Assembly: GCF_007859305.1 (NCBI RefSeq)
Contig: NZ_VOHE01000006.1
Span: 1-64,000, forward strand
Direction: 5' to 3'
DNA: 64,000 bases
Origin: Luteimonas wenzhouensis
GTDB taxonomy: Bacteria > Pseudomonadota > Gammaproteobacteria > Xanthomonadales > Xanthomonadaceae
The notes below the pieces were generated by a model. The model was given only the letters and a program-made list of their open reading frames with translations. It was not told the DNA's origin and made no database searches. Numbering within the stretch: the first letter of the stretch is position 1; each line of letters begins with the position of its first letter. The position numbers were made by a program, and so were the translations under genes. Shown piece after piece: positions 56,467 through 64,000 of the stretch.

Positions 56467-57978
56467 TCAGCTCTCGCTCATGCCCGCCGCGGGTTCGGGC
56501 GCATGGCCGCGGCGCACCGTCTCCTCGATCCGGCGGCCCACGTCGGGGTCGATCGACTTCCAGTAGTCGAACGCGCGCTCGAGCACCGGGCTGCGCACGC
56601 CGCCGAGCAGGGCGCCGGACACGGTCTCGACCAGGGCATCGCGCTCGGCGTCGCTGAACACCTCGCGCACCAGCGCGCCGGGCTGGGAGAAATCATCGTC
56701 GTCCGCGCGCAGGGTGTAGGCGCTGCGCACCATCTCGCCGTCGGCCTCCCAGCCGTCGTCCATCCGCCCGGTGCGGTCGGCCCACGGGCGTCCGCCGCTG
56801 TTGGGGGCGTATACCGGCGCGGCGCCGCTGTGGTGGTAGGCCATGTGGCCGTCGAACTGGTACGTCTCGACCGGCACCCTGGGCTGGTTCACCGGCAGCT
56901 GGTGGAAGTTGGTGCCGATCCGCCGGCGCTGCGCGTCGTTGTAGGCGAACGCGCGGCCCAGCAGCATCTTGTCCGGCGACAGGCCGATCCCGGGAACCGT
57001 GTTGCCCGGCGAGAACGCGGCCTGCTCGATCTGGGCGAAGAAGTTCTCCGGGTTGCGGTTGAGGGTCATCACGCCCACCCGGATCAGCGGGTAGTCGCGG
57101 TGCGGCCACACCTTGGTCAGGTCGAAGGGGTTGATGCGGTAGTGCTTCGCCTCTTCGTAGGGCATCACCTGCACGCTCAGCACCCATTCGGGATGCTCGC
57201 CGCGGGCGATGGCGTCGAACAGGTCGCGGCGATGGAAATCCGCGTCGCTGCCGGCCATGGCCATGGCCTCGGCGTTGCTGAAGAACGCCATGCCCTGCTG
57301 GGTGTGGAAGTGGTACTTGACGAAGAAGCGTTCGCCGGCGGCGTTGATCCACATGAAGGTGTGCGAGCCGTAGCCGTTCATGTGCCGCCAGGTGCGCGGC
57401 AGCCCGCGCGGGCCCATCAGGTAGGTCACCTGGTGGGCCGATTCGGGGTTGAGCGTCCAGAAGTCCCACTGCATGTGGTTGTCGCGCAGGCCCGAGTCGG
57501 GCAGCCGCTTCTGGCTGCGGATGAAGTGCGGGAACTTCATCGGGTCGCGGACGAAGAAGATCGGCGTGTTGTTGCCGACCAGGTCGTAGTTGCCTTCGCT
57601 GGTATAGAACTTGATCGAGAACCCGCGCACGTCGCGCCAGGTGTCCGGGCTGCCCATCTCGCCGGCCACGGTGGAGAAGCGGATCAGCAGGTCGGTCCTG
57701 GCCCCTGGCTGGAACAGCGCGGCCCGGGTGTAGCGCGAGACGTCCCCGGTGGTTTCGAACACCCCGAACGCACCGCCGCCCTTGGCGTGGGGCTGGCGCT
57801 CGGGGACCTTCTCCCGGTTGAAGTGCGCCATCTGCTCCAGGAAGTGCACGTCGTGCAGCACGATCGGGCCGTCCGGTCCGATCGTCAGGGAGTGGCGGTC
57901 GCTGGGCGCGGGCGCGCCGGTGCTCATCGTCGAACCGGTGCCGTGCTCGTCGTCGTGCCTGGCCATGGCGGTCTCCAT
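56467..57978 (-). CDS. Monofunctional heme catalase (clade 3, small subunit)
   Basis: The 503-residue protein degrades hydrogen peroxide. The distal His is His64 in [15 protein letters not shown], the Asn is in [13 protein letters not shown], and the proximal heme Tyr is Tyr346 in [13 protein letters not shown]. Length and motifs fit clade 3. An ATG at 57966 is a possible alternative start, because GGAG lies just before it, four codons in. No signal peptide is visible, so it is cytosolic. It converges with the copper locus, and protection from copper-driven oxidation is possible but unproven. Confidence 0.92.
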   Translation of the reverse strand: METAMARHDDEHGTGSTMSTGAPAPSDRHSLTIGPDGPIVLHDVHFLEQMAHFNREKVPERQPHAKGGGAFGVFETTGDVSRYTRAALFQPGARTDLLIRFSTVAGEMGSPDTWRDVRGFSIKFYTSEGNYDLVGNNTPIFFVRDPMKFPHFIRSQKRLPDSGLRDNHMQWDFWTLNPESAHQVTYLMGPRGLPRTWRHMNGYGSHTFMWINAAGERFFVKYHFHTQQGMAFFSNAEAMAMAGSDADFHRRDLFDAIARGEHPEWVLSVQVMPYEEAKHYRINPFDLTKVWPHRDYPLIRVGVMTLNRNPENFFAQIEQAAFSPGNTVPGIGLSPDKMLLGRAFAYNDAQRRRIGTNFHQLPVNQPRVPVETYQFDGHMAYHHSGAAPVYAPNSGGRPWADRTGRMDDGWEADGEMVRSAYTLRADDDDFSQPGALVREVFSDAERDALVETVSGALLGGVRSPVLERAFDYWKSIDPDVGRRIEETVRRGHAPEPAAGMSES

Positions 57979-58100
57979 CGCGGCGTGGACTGGAGATCAT
58001 CGCCCCGGCGATGTGGTGGAATCGTTACGCGGGGACGTCGCGCGATCGCGCGCGACGCCAGGCGGCCAGCGCCTGGCAGGCCCGCGTCGTGGAGCGGGGA

Positions 58101-58177
58101 TGGCGCGCCTGGAGGGATTCGAACCCCCGACCAATGGCTTCGGAAGCCACTACTCTATCCGGCTGAGCTACAGGCGC
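58101..58177 (-). tRNA. tRNA-Arg(CCG)
   Basis: The minus strand folds as a complete tRNA. The acceptor stem GCGCCTG pairs with CAGGCGC, the anticodon arm is GTGGC-TTCCGAA-GCCAT with anticodon CCG (reads CGG, Arg), and the T arm is GGGGG-TTCGAAT-CCCTC. The 3' CCA is encoded. The gene is between catalase and ubiA. Confidence 0.95.
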
Positions 58178-58358
58178 GTCGTGTTCAGGACCTGCGCGCG
58201 GCGCCGCCTCGGGCGGTGCCGTCGGTCCGGCCGGGTCGCCGGGGCCGTCGCGCGGCCGGCTATTGTACGGCAATCGCGGGCGAGGGCGCCCGGCGGGGCT
58301 GGCGGGCCGATGCGCGGCCGCCCGGCCAGCCGTCGCGCAGGTCCGCCGGCCGGATCGC

Positions 58359-58364
58359 TACACT
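58359..58364 (+). promoter_or_regulatory. TANACT -10 box of ubiA
   Basis: TACACT lies seven bases before the ubiA ATG, the same arrangement as in rlmI, with no ribosome site, which suggests a leaderless or near-leaderless mRNA. Confidence 0.4.
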
Positions 58365-58371
58365 GGCAACC

Positions 58372-59280
58372 ATGCTGCAACACCGTACCGCGAACATTCC
58401 GCCGGGCCGCGCCGCACCCGGCTGGCGCCGGCGGCTGGCGCTGTACTGGGCCCTGCTGCGCGGCGACCGCCCGATCGGCTGGCTGCTGCTGCTGTGGCCG
58501 ACCTGGTGGGCGCTGTGGATCGCCGCCGAAGGGGTACCGCCGGCCTGGATCCTGTTCGTGTTCAGCGCCGGCGTGTGGCTGACGCGTTCGGCCGGCTGCG
58601 TGATCAACGACTACGCCGACCGCTGGCTCGACGGTTCGGTCGAGCGCACCAGGGGGCGGCCGCTGGCCACCGGCGCGGTGTCCGGGCGCGAGGCGCTGGC
58701 GGTGTTCGCGGTGCTGATGCTGGCGGCCTTCGCCCTGGTGCTCACGCTCAACCGGCTGACGGTGCTGCTGAGCGTCGCCGGTCTGTTCCTGGCCGCCACC
58801 TATCCCTACCTCAAGCGCTACACCTACCTGCCGCAGGTGTACCTGGGCATGGCCTTCGGCTGGGGCATCCCGATGGCCTTTGCCGCGGTCCAGGGCAGCG
58901 TGCCGCCGCTGGCCTGGGTGCTGTACGTGGCCAACATCTTCTGGGCCACGGCCTACGACACCTGGTATGCGATGGTCGATCGCGACGACGACATCCGCAT
59001 GGGCGCGAAGTCGACCGCGATCCTGTTCGGCGATCTCGACCTCGTCGCCCAAGCCGTGCTCTACGCGGCGACCTTCCTGGCGCTGGTGCTGGCGGGGCGC
59101 CAGGCCGGCCTGGGCGGCTGCTACTGGGCCGGCCTGGGCATGGCCGCGCTGCTGGTGGCGTGGGAGTTCGCCATCGCCCAGCATCGCGAGCGCGCCGCCT
59201 GCTTCCGCGCCTTCCTGCACAACCACTGGGTGGGGATGGCGGTGTTCGCCGGGATCGCGCTGGATTACGCGCTGGGCTGA
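58372..59280 (+). CDS. ubiA: 4-hydroxybenzoate polyprenyltransferase
   Basis: UbiA attaches the polyprenyl chain to 4-hydroxybenzoate in ubiquinone synthesis, at the inner membrane. The 302-residue protein has about eight membrane helices and both Asp-rich motifs, [16 protein letters not shown] and [17 protein letters not shown], which bind magnesium and the diphosphate. [17 protein letters not shown] is also family-typical. The ATG at 58372 is preferred because of the -10 box; upstream frames are antisense to other genes. Confidence 0.94.
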   Translation: MLQHRTANIPPGRAAPGWRRRLALYWALLRGDRPIGWLLLLWPTWWALWIAAEGVPPAWILFVFSAGVWLTRSAGCVINDYADRWLDGSVERTRGRPLATGAVSGREALAVFAVLMLAAFALVLTLNRLTVLLSVAGLFLAATYPYLKRYTYLPQVYLGMAFGWGIPMAFAAVQGSVPPLAWVLYVANIFWATAYDTWYAMVDRDDDIRMGAKSTAILFGDLDLVAQAVLYAATFLALVLAGRQAGLGGCYWAGLGMAALLVAWEFAIAQHRERAACFRAFLHNHWVGMAVFAGIALDYALG

Positions 59281-59445
59281 GGCGGCGCCGGCCAGCCTGG
59301 ACGCCGACCAGGACCCGACCAGCCTGCAGAAGCAGCTTCAGCCGCGACCGGGAACCGGGGCGCCCGACGTGTCCGGCCTGCCAGCTAGCGGCCGAAGCCG
59401 CTCCCGGGGGAGGCACCGTGCAGGGGACACCGGACTCACCGCGGC

Positions 59446-60174
59446 TCAGGCCACCCGCGCGCACACCCAGGCCTCCACCCGCCCGACCCCTGCACGCCTG
59501 AGCGCGCGCGCAGCGGCGTGGAGCGTGGCGCCGGTGGTCATCACGTCGTCGACCAGCACCACGTGCGCCGGCAGCGGGCGCGAGGCGTCGACCGCGAAGG
59601 CGTCGCGCAGGTTGCGCGCGCGGCCGGCGGCATCCAGCTGCGACTGCGGGCGGGTGGCGCGCACCCGCCGCAGGCCCCCGGTGAGCAGCGGCAGGTCCAG
59701 CGCGCGCGCCAGCGGACGGGCCAGCTCCAGCGCCTGGTCGTAGCCGCGCTGGCGCAGGCGGCCGCGGTGCAGCGGCACCGGCAGCAGCGCGTCCGGCCGC
59801 GGCAGCGCCGCGCAGCGTCCGGCCATCGCCTCGGCCAGCAGCCGGCCCGCGGCCAGGTCGCGGTGGAACTTGAACCGCGGCAGCAGCCGGTCCACCGGGG
59901 CGGCGTAGCGCAGGGCGGCGTACGCGCCGTGCAGTAGCGGGGGCCGCGCGCGGCAGTCGGCGCAGCGCGGGGCGGGCGCCGCCAGGGGCAGGGCGCAGCG
60001 CGGACAGGCCGGCGTGTTCCAGGGCAGGCCGTCGCGGCAGGGTGCGCAGAGGTCGACACCGGACGCCGCGGCCTCGCCGCAGGCCAGGCAGCGTGACCGG
60101 CACAGCGCCACGCCGAGCCGATGCCACCAGCCGTCAACCCGTGCGAGGTGGTTCAGGTTGACAGGCCCTGGCAT
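59446..60174 (-). CDS. comF: ComF-family phosphoribosyltransferase-like protein
   Basis: The 242-residue protein has an N-terminal zinc-ribbon set ([28 protein letters not shown]) and a type I PRTase fold with [19 protein letters not shown] and [18 protein letters not shown]. ComF is needed for DNA uptake in competent bacteria; the enzymatic activity is unknown. The start at 60174 is 49 bases from the bioB start on the other strand, so the two promoters overlap. Confidence 0.92.
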   Translation of the reverse strand: MPGPVNLNHLARVDGWWHRLGVALCRSRCLACGEAAASGVDLCAPCRDGLPWNTPACPRCALPLAAPAPRCADCRARPPLLHGAYAALRYAAPVDRLLPRFKFHRDLAAGRLLAEAMAGRCAALPRPDALLPVPLHRGRLRQRGYDQALELARPLARALDLPLLTGGLRRVRATRPQSQLDAAGRARNLRDAFAVDASRPLPAHVVLVDDVMTTGATLHAAARALRRAGVGRVEAWVCARVA

Positions 60175-60186
60175 GCTTTCCAGACT
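60158..60186 (+). promoter_or_regulatory. Candidate bioB promoter
   Basis: A perfect TTGACA (60158-60163) is followed after 17 bases by CAGACT (60181-60186), a modest -10. It lies 38 bases before the bioB ATG and inside the start of comF on the opposite strand. Confidence 0.5.
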
Positions 60187-60223
60187 GCCCGGCCTGCCCC
60201 GTCCCGTCCGTCAGGGAATCCCG

Positions 60224-61351
60224 ATGACCGCCGTCAGTCCGCTCCGCCCCGGGTCGCCGCGTGCCGCGACCGGGCCCTCCGCCGATGCCGTCCTGCGCCA
60301 CGACTGGCGGCAGGAGGAGGTGGAAGCCCTGTTCGACCTGCCGTTCCCCGAACTGCTGTACCGGGCGGCCACGGTCCACCGCCGCCACTTCGACCCGGCC
60401 CGGGTGCAGGTGAGCACCCTGCTGTCGATCAAGACCGGCGGCTGCCCCGAGGACTGCGCCTACTGCCCGCAGGCCCAGCGCTACCACACCGGGGTCGAGG
60501 CGACCAAGCTGATGACCACCGGGGAGGTGGTGGCGAAGGCCCGCCAGGCGCGCGAGGCCGGCGCCAGCCGCTTCTGCATGGGCGCCGCCTGGCGTTCGCC
60601 CAAGGACCGCGACATCCCCAAGGTCGCCGAGATGATCCGCCAGGTGAAGGCGCTGGGCCTGGAGACCTGTGCCACGCTCGGCATGCTCAGCGCGGAGCAG
60701 GCGCAGGCCCTGCGCGAGGCCGGGCTCGACTACTACAACCACAACCTCGACACCGACCCGGGCTACTACGGCGACATCATCCATACCCGCGGCTTCGAGG
60801 ACCGGCTCGAGACCCTCGAGCACGTGCGCCGGGCCGGGCTCAAGACCTGCTGCGGCGGCATCGTCGGCATGGGCGAGACCCGCGCCCAGCGCGCCGGCCT
60901 GCTGCGCGCGCTGGCCAACCTGCCGGCGCACCCGGACTCGGTGCCGGTCAACCGCCTGGTCCAGGTCGAGGGGACGCCGCTGCACGGCACCGCGGAACTG
61001 GACCCGTTCGAGTTCGTGCGCACCATTGCCGTGGCCCGGATCCTGATGCCGCGCTCGATGGTGCGGCTGTCGGCCGGCCGCGAGCAGATGTCCGACGAGC
61101 TCCAGGCGCTGTGCTTCCTGGCCGGGGCCAACTCGATCTTCCACGGCGAGAAGCTGCTGACCACCCCGAACCCGGACACCGCCCACGACCAGGCCCTGTT
61201 CGACCGCCTCGGCCTGGAGGCCATGCCGGTGGCGGTGGATGCCGATGGACACGACCACGGTGGTACCGTACATGCCGACATCACGGACGGGCAGGGCGCC
61301 GGGGACGGCGCGGCCCGGGCCGGCACCTGCGCGGCGGGGGGCCGCGGCTGA
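60224..61351 (+). CDS. bioB: Biotin synthase
   Basis: BioB inserts sulfur into dethiobiotin. The 375-residue radical SAM protein has the cluster [12 protein letters not shown] with Cys74, Cys78 and Cys81, then [35 protein letters not shown] and GGIVGMGET, and the arginine for the second cluster in [10 protein letters not shown]. The C-terminus extends about 25 residues beyond the usual end with a Gly/Ala-rich tail. The start at 60224 follows a CAGGGAA; ATGs further upstream would overlap the promoter. It is divergent from comF. Confidence 0.95.
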   Translation: MTAVSPLRPGSPRAATGPSADAVLRHDWRQEEVEALFDLPFPELLYRAATVHRRHFDPARVQVSTLLSIKTGGCPEDCAYCPQAQRYHTGVEATKLMTTGEVVAKARQAREAGASRFCMGAAWRSPKDRDIPKVAEMIRQVKALGLETCATLGMLSAEQAQALREAGLDYYNHNLDTDPGYYGDIIHTRGFEDRLETLEHVRRAGLKTCCGGIVGMGETRAQRAGLLRALANLPAHPDSVPVNRLVQVEGTPLHGTAELDPFEFVRTIAVARILMPRSMVRLSAGREQMSDELQALCFLAGANSIFHGEKLLTTPNPDTAHDQALFDRLGLEAMPVAVDADGHDHGGTVHADITDGQGAGDGAARAGTCAAGGRG

Positions 61352-61365
61352 GGGAGAGGCTGACC

Positions 61366-62589
61366 ATGCCGGTGGATCGTCCCGACCTGCACGCCCGCGT
61401 GGCGGCGCTGCGCGGACAGCGCGAGTCCGACGCGGCGCGCCGCACGCGGCGCGAGGTGCTGCGCCACGACAGCGTGCGCTGCGAAGTCGCCGACCCCGCC
61501 GGCGGCAGCCGCACCCTGCTCAACTTCTGCAGCAACGACTACCTCGGCCTGTCCCAGCACTTCGCGGTGGTGAGCGCGCTGCAGGACGCGGCCGCGCGCG
61601 ACGGCGCCGGCGCCACCGGCTCGCAGCTGGTCTGCGGCCACCACGCGCTGCACGCCGAACTCGAGCGCGAGGTCGCCGACTGGCTCGAGGTGCCGCGCGC
61701 GCTGCTGTTCGACAGCGGCTACGCGGCCAACCTGGCGGTGGTGCAGGCGCTGCTGGGCGACGACGACGTGTGCGTGCAGGACCGGCTCAACCACGCCAGC
61801 CTGATCGATGCCGCGCGCCTGGCCGGCTGCCGCCTGCGCCGCTACCCGCACGCCGACGTGGAAGGCGCGCTGCGCCAGCTGCGCAGCATGCCCGAGGCGG
61901 CGGCGATGCTGGTGACCGACGGCGTGTTCAGCATGGACGGCGACGTCGCCCCGTTGCGCGAGCTGGCGATCGCCGCGCGCGTGCAGCAGGCGCTGCTGTA
62001 CGTCGACGACGCCCACGGCGTGGGCGTGCTCGGGCCCGGCGGGCGCGGGTCGGTGGCCGCGGCCCGGCTCGATTCGACCGCGGTGCCGCTGCGCCTGGTC
62101 ACGCTCGGCAAGGCGCTCGGCAGCCACGGCGCGCTGGTCGCCGGCGAGCCGGACCTGGTCGACCACCTCGCGGAAACCGCACGGCCGCTGCTCTACACCA
62201 CGGCGCTGCCGCCGCCGGTGGCGGCAGCCGCGCTGGCGGCGGTGCGCCTGGCGCGCCGCGACGACTGGCGGCGCGAGCGGCTGCAGGAGCTGGCCGGCCG
62301 CTTCCGCGACCGCGCCGGGCGCCATGGCCTGCAGCTGATGCCGTCGGAGACCCCGATCCAGCCGGTGCTGTGCGGCAGCAACGCCAATGCGCTGGCGATG
62401 GCCGCCTCGCTCGAGCACGACGGCTACTGGGTGGCGGCGATCCGCCCGCCCACCGTGCCCGAGGGCCAGGCGCGGCTGCGGGTGACCTTCACCGCGGCGC
62501 ATGAGCCGGCGCAGGTCGACGCCCTGGCCGACGCCATGGCGGCGGCCCGCGACCGTGCCCTCGACGCTTCGACCAGCCCGACGGCATGA
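61366..62589 (+). CDS. bioF: 8-amino-7-oxononanoate synthase
   Basis: BioF condenses pimeloyl-ACP/CoA with alanine, using PLP. The 407-residue protein has [48 protein letters not shown] and the PLP lysine motif [20 protein letters not shown] ribosome site fixes the start at 61366. It follows bioB by 14 bases, and its stop overlaps the start of the DMT transporter gene. Confidence 0.94.
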   Translation: MPVDRPDLHARVAALRGQRESDAARRTRREVLRHDSVRCEVADPAGGSRTLLNFCSNDYLGLSQHFAVVSALQDAAARDGAGATGSQLVCGHHALHAELEREVADWLEVPRALLFDSGYAANLAVVQALLGDDDVCVQDRLNHASLIDAARLAGCRLRRYPHADVEGALRQLRSMPEAAAMLVTDGVFSMDGDVAPLRELAIAARVQQALLYVDDAHGVGVLGPGGRGSVAAARLDSTAVPLRLVTLGKALGSHGALVAGEPDLVDHLAETARPLLYTTALPPPVAAAALAAVRLARRDDWRRERLQELAGRFRDRAGRHGLQLMPSETPIQPVLCGSNANALAMAASLEHDGYWVAAIRPPTVPEGQARLRVTFTAAHEPAQVDALADAMAAARDRALDASTSPTA

Positions 62590-63587
62590 CCATGCCCGAC
62601 GCACACGGCCGCGTCGCGCTGGCGGCGGTCGGCCTGGCGCTGCTGTCGGCGCTGTTCTTCACCATGACCTATGTCCTCAACCGCGCCAGCGCGAGCACCG
62701 GCGCCCACTGGGCCTGGGTCGCCTGCCTGCGCTACCTGATCACGCTGCCGCTGATGCTGCCGCTGATGCTGGTGCGCGGCGGCGCCCGCCCCGTGCTGCG
62801 CGCGATCGCCGCCCACCCCTGGGCCTGGCTGCGCTGCGCCGGGATCGGCTTCGTGCTGTTCTATGTGATGCTCTCGTACGCGGCCGCGAGCGGACCTTCG
62901 TGGCTGGTGGCCGGCTCGTTCCAGTTCACCGTGATCGCCGGGCTGCTGTGCGCACCGCTGCTGTACCGCGACCAGCGGCGCCGCATCCCGCTGGCGGGGC
63001 TGGGCGTGGCGGCGATGATCCTGGCCGGCGTGCTGCTGATGCAGTTCGGCCACGCCAGCGGCGCGCTTGACCGCGCGGCATGGATCGCGCTGGGCTGCGT
63101 GCTGGTCGCGGCGGTCTCCTACCCGCTGGGCAACCGCCTGCTGCTGCTGCACCTGGAGCGCAGCGGCGAACCGCTCGACGCCATCCAGCGCGTGTTCGGC
63201 ATGACCCTGGCCAGCCAGCCGCTGTGGCTGCTGGTGCTGGCCTACGCGGCCTGCGTGGCCGGGCCGCCGACCGTGGCCCAGGTCTGGCTGGGCGCCGGGG
63301 TGGCATTGTCGGCCGGAGTGATCGCCACGATCCTGTTCTTCCAGGCCACCGGCATGGTCCGCGACCGGCCGCTGGCCCTGGGCGCGGTGGAGGCGATGCA
63401 GGGCGCGGAGGTGGTGTTCGCGGTGCTGCTGGGCGTGCTGCTGCTGGGCGAACCCTGGCCGACCGGGCGCACCGCGCTCGGCGCGCTGGTGGTGGTGGCC
63501 GGGATCGTCGCCTTCGCCTGGATCGTGGCGCGCCCCGCCGCCGGCAGCCGCGAGGTGGCGGCGCTGCGCACGGACAAGGGAGCGTGA
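62586..63587 (+). CDS. DMT-superfamily exporter (EmrE-like multidrug type)
   Basis: The 333-residue protein has about ten membrane helices in the two-fold DMT layout, with the family turn [19 protein letters not shown] and [20 protein letters not shown]. It belongs to the multidrug-resistance-efflux-type DMT group. It starts in the bioF stop (ATGA), and its TGA overlaps the bioH ATG (TGATG), so it is co-translated with biotin genes. The substrate is unknown. A biotin-pathway intermediate or unrelated efflux are both possible. Confidence 0.8.
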   Translation: MTMPDAHGRVALAAVGLALLSALFFTMTYVLNRASASTGAHWAWVACLRYLITLPLMLPLMLVRGGARPVLRAIAAHPWAWLRCAGIGFVLFYVMLSYAAASGPSWLVAGSFQFTVIAGLLCAPLLYRDQRRRIPLAGLGVAAMILAGVLLMQFGHASGALDRAAWIALGCVLVAAVSYPLGNRLLLLHLERSGEPLDAIQRVFGMTLASQPLWLLVLAYAACVAGPPTVAQVWLGAGVALSAGVIATILFFQATGMVRDRPLALGAVEAMQGAEVVFAVLLGVLLLGEPWPTGRTALGALVVVAGIVAFAWIVARPAAGSREVAALRTDKGA

Positions 63588-64000
63588 TGGACGCGGGAGT
63601 GCATATCGAAACGACCGGCCAGGGCCCGGACCTGGTGCTGGTGCACGGCTGGGCGATGCATGCGGGCGTGTTCTCCGCGCTCGCCGGGCGCCTGGCCGGG
63701 CGGTACACCCTGCACCTGGTCGACCTGCCCGGGCACGGGCATGGCCGCAACAGTGCGCTGCCGCTGGCGCTGGAACCGGTGGTCGAGGCGATCGTGGCGC
63801 GGGTGCCGCGCGCGCTGTGGGCCGGCTGGTCGCTGGGCGGGCTGTTCGCGCTGCATGCCGCGGCGACCCGGCCCGATGCCGTGCGCGGCCTGGCGATGCT
63901 GTGCGCCAGCCCACGCTTCGTGCGCGGCGAGGACTGGCCGCTGGGCATGTCGCCGGAGATCTTCCGCGGCTTCGCGCTCGGACTGCGCAGCGACTGGCGC
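63587..64000 (+). CDS. bioH: Pimeloyl-ACP methyl ester carboxylesterase, 3'-truncated by window end
   Basis: The 138 codons up to the end of the window encode an alpha/beta hydrolase starting [20 protein letters not shown] and containing GWAMHAGVFS, the nucleophile elbow GWSLGG and LCASPRFVRGEDWP, the latter typical of BioH. BioH frees pimeloyl-ACP for BioF. The start ATG overlaps the DMT transporter stop. The remaining ~115 residues with the catalytic Asp and His lie outside the window. Confidence 0.92.
   Translation, partial: MDAGVHIETTGQGPDLVLVHGWAMHAGVFSALAGRLAGRYTLHLVDLPGHGHGRNSALPLALEPVVEAIVARVPRALWAGWSLGGLFALHAAATRPDAVRGLAMLCASPRFVRGEDWPLGMSPEIFRGFALGLRSDWR

Overview
The window looks like a chromosomal segment of a high-GC gammaproteobacterium of the Xanthomonadaceae/Lysobacteraceae (Lysobacter, Luteimonas or a relative). 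The evidence is base composition (about 70% GC by eye), the mlaFEDCB-mlaA order, an acnD/prpF-type methylcitrate cluster, comF back to back with bioB, several TonB-dependent receptors, and a family of GC-rich palindromic intergenic repeats. Only ends of mobile elements are visible: an IS3-type transposase tail at the left edge. Most genes are tightly packed, and many neighbours share ATGA, GTGA or TGATG stop/start overlaps.

Layout. 0-3.7 kb: IS3 relic and small accessory genes (membrane protein, VOC protein, lipoprotein, GNAT enzyme, a YnfA gene that has lost its last helix, DUF1801). 3.7-9.7 kb: rmuC, then on the minus strand the complete Mla phospholipid-transport operon. 10-18.8 kb: a citrate-synthase-fold protein with an N-terminal DNA-binding domain, divergent from prpB-prpC-acnD-SRPBCC-prpF; PrpF carries an N-terminal rhodanese domain. 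18.8-19.5 kb: a repeat block that re-copies the 3' end of prpF. 19.5-21.2 kb: an M28 peptidase.

21.3-36.5 kb is the most distinctive region. A perfect FNR/CRP-like palindrome precedes a coupled unit of phasin, P-type cation ATPase, double UspA and a MaoC-phosphotransacetylase fusion. Next comes MerR, a copper ATPase with two YHS domains, and acetate kinase. These are followed by a small membrane protein, an archaeal-like PRPP synthetase, a divergent phosphoketolase and an AMP-phosphorylase-type enzyme. Together they can be read as a stress or low-oxygen module that turns nucleotide pentose and acyl groups into acetyl phosphate and ATP, next to carbon storage and metal export. That reading is inference.

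36.7-41.9 kb: MarR, TonB receptor, diheme c-type cytochrome, OmpA-like lipoprotein. 42-47.4 kb: rhomboid protease, rRNA methyltransferase, DUF5694, DUF488, proline/sodium symporter. 47.5-50.9 kb: a DUF4130-UdgX uracil-DNA protein coupled to its radical SAM partner, beside the relic of an Lhr-type helicase. 51.2-58 kb: outer-membrane barrel protein, glutathionyl-hydroquinone reductase, a copper-acquisition locus (DUF2946, TonB receptor, PCu(A)C) and a catalase. 58.1-64 kb: tRNA-Arg(CCG), ubiA, comF, and the biotin genes bioB, bioF, a DMT exporter and bioH, which runs off the right edge.
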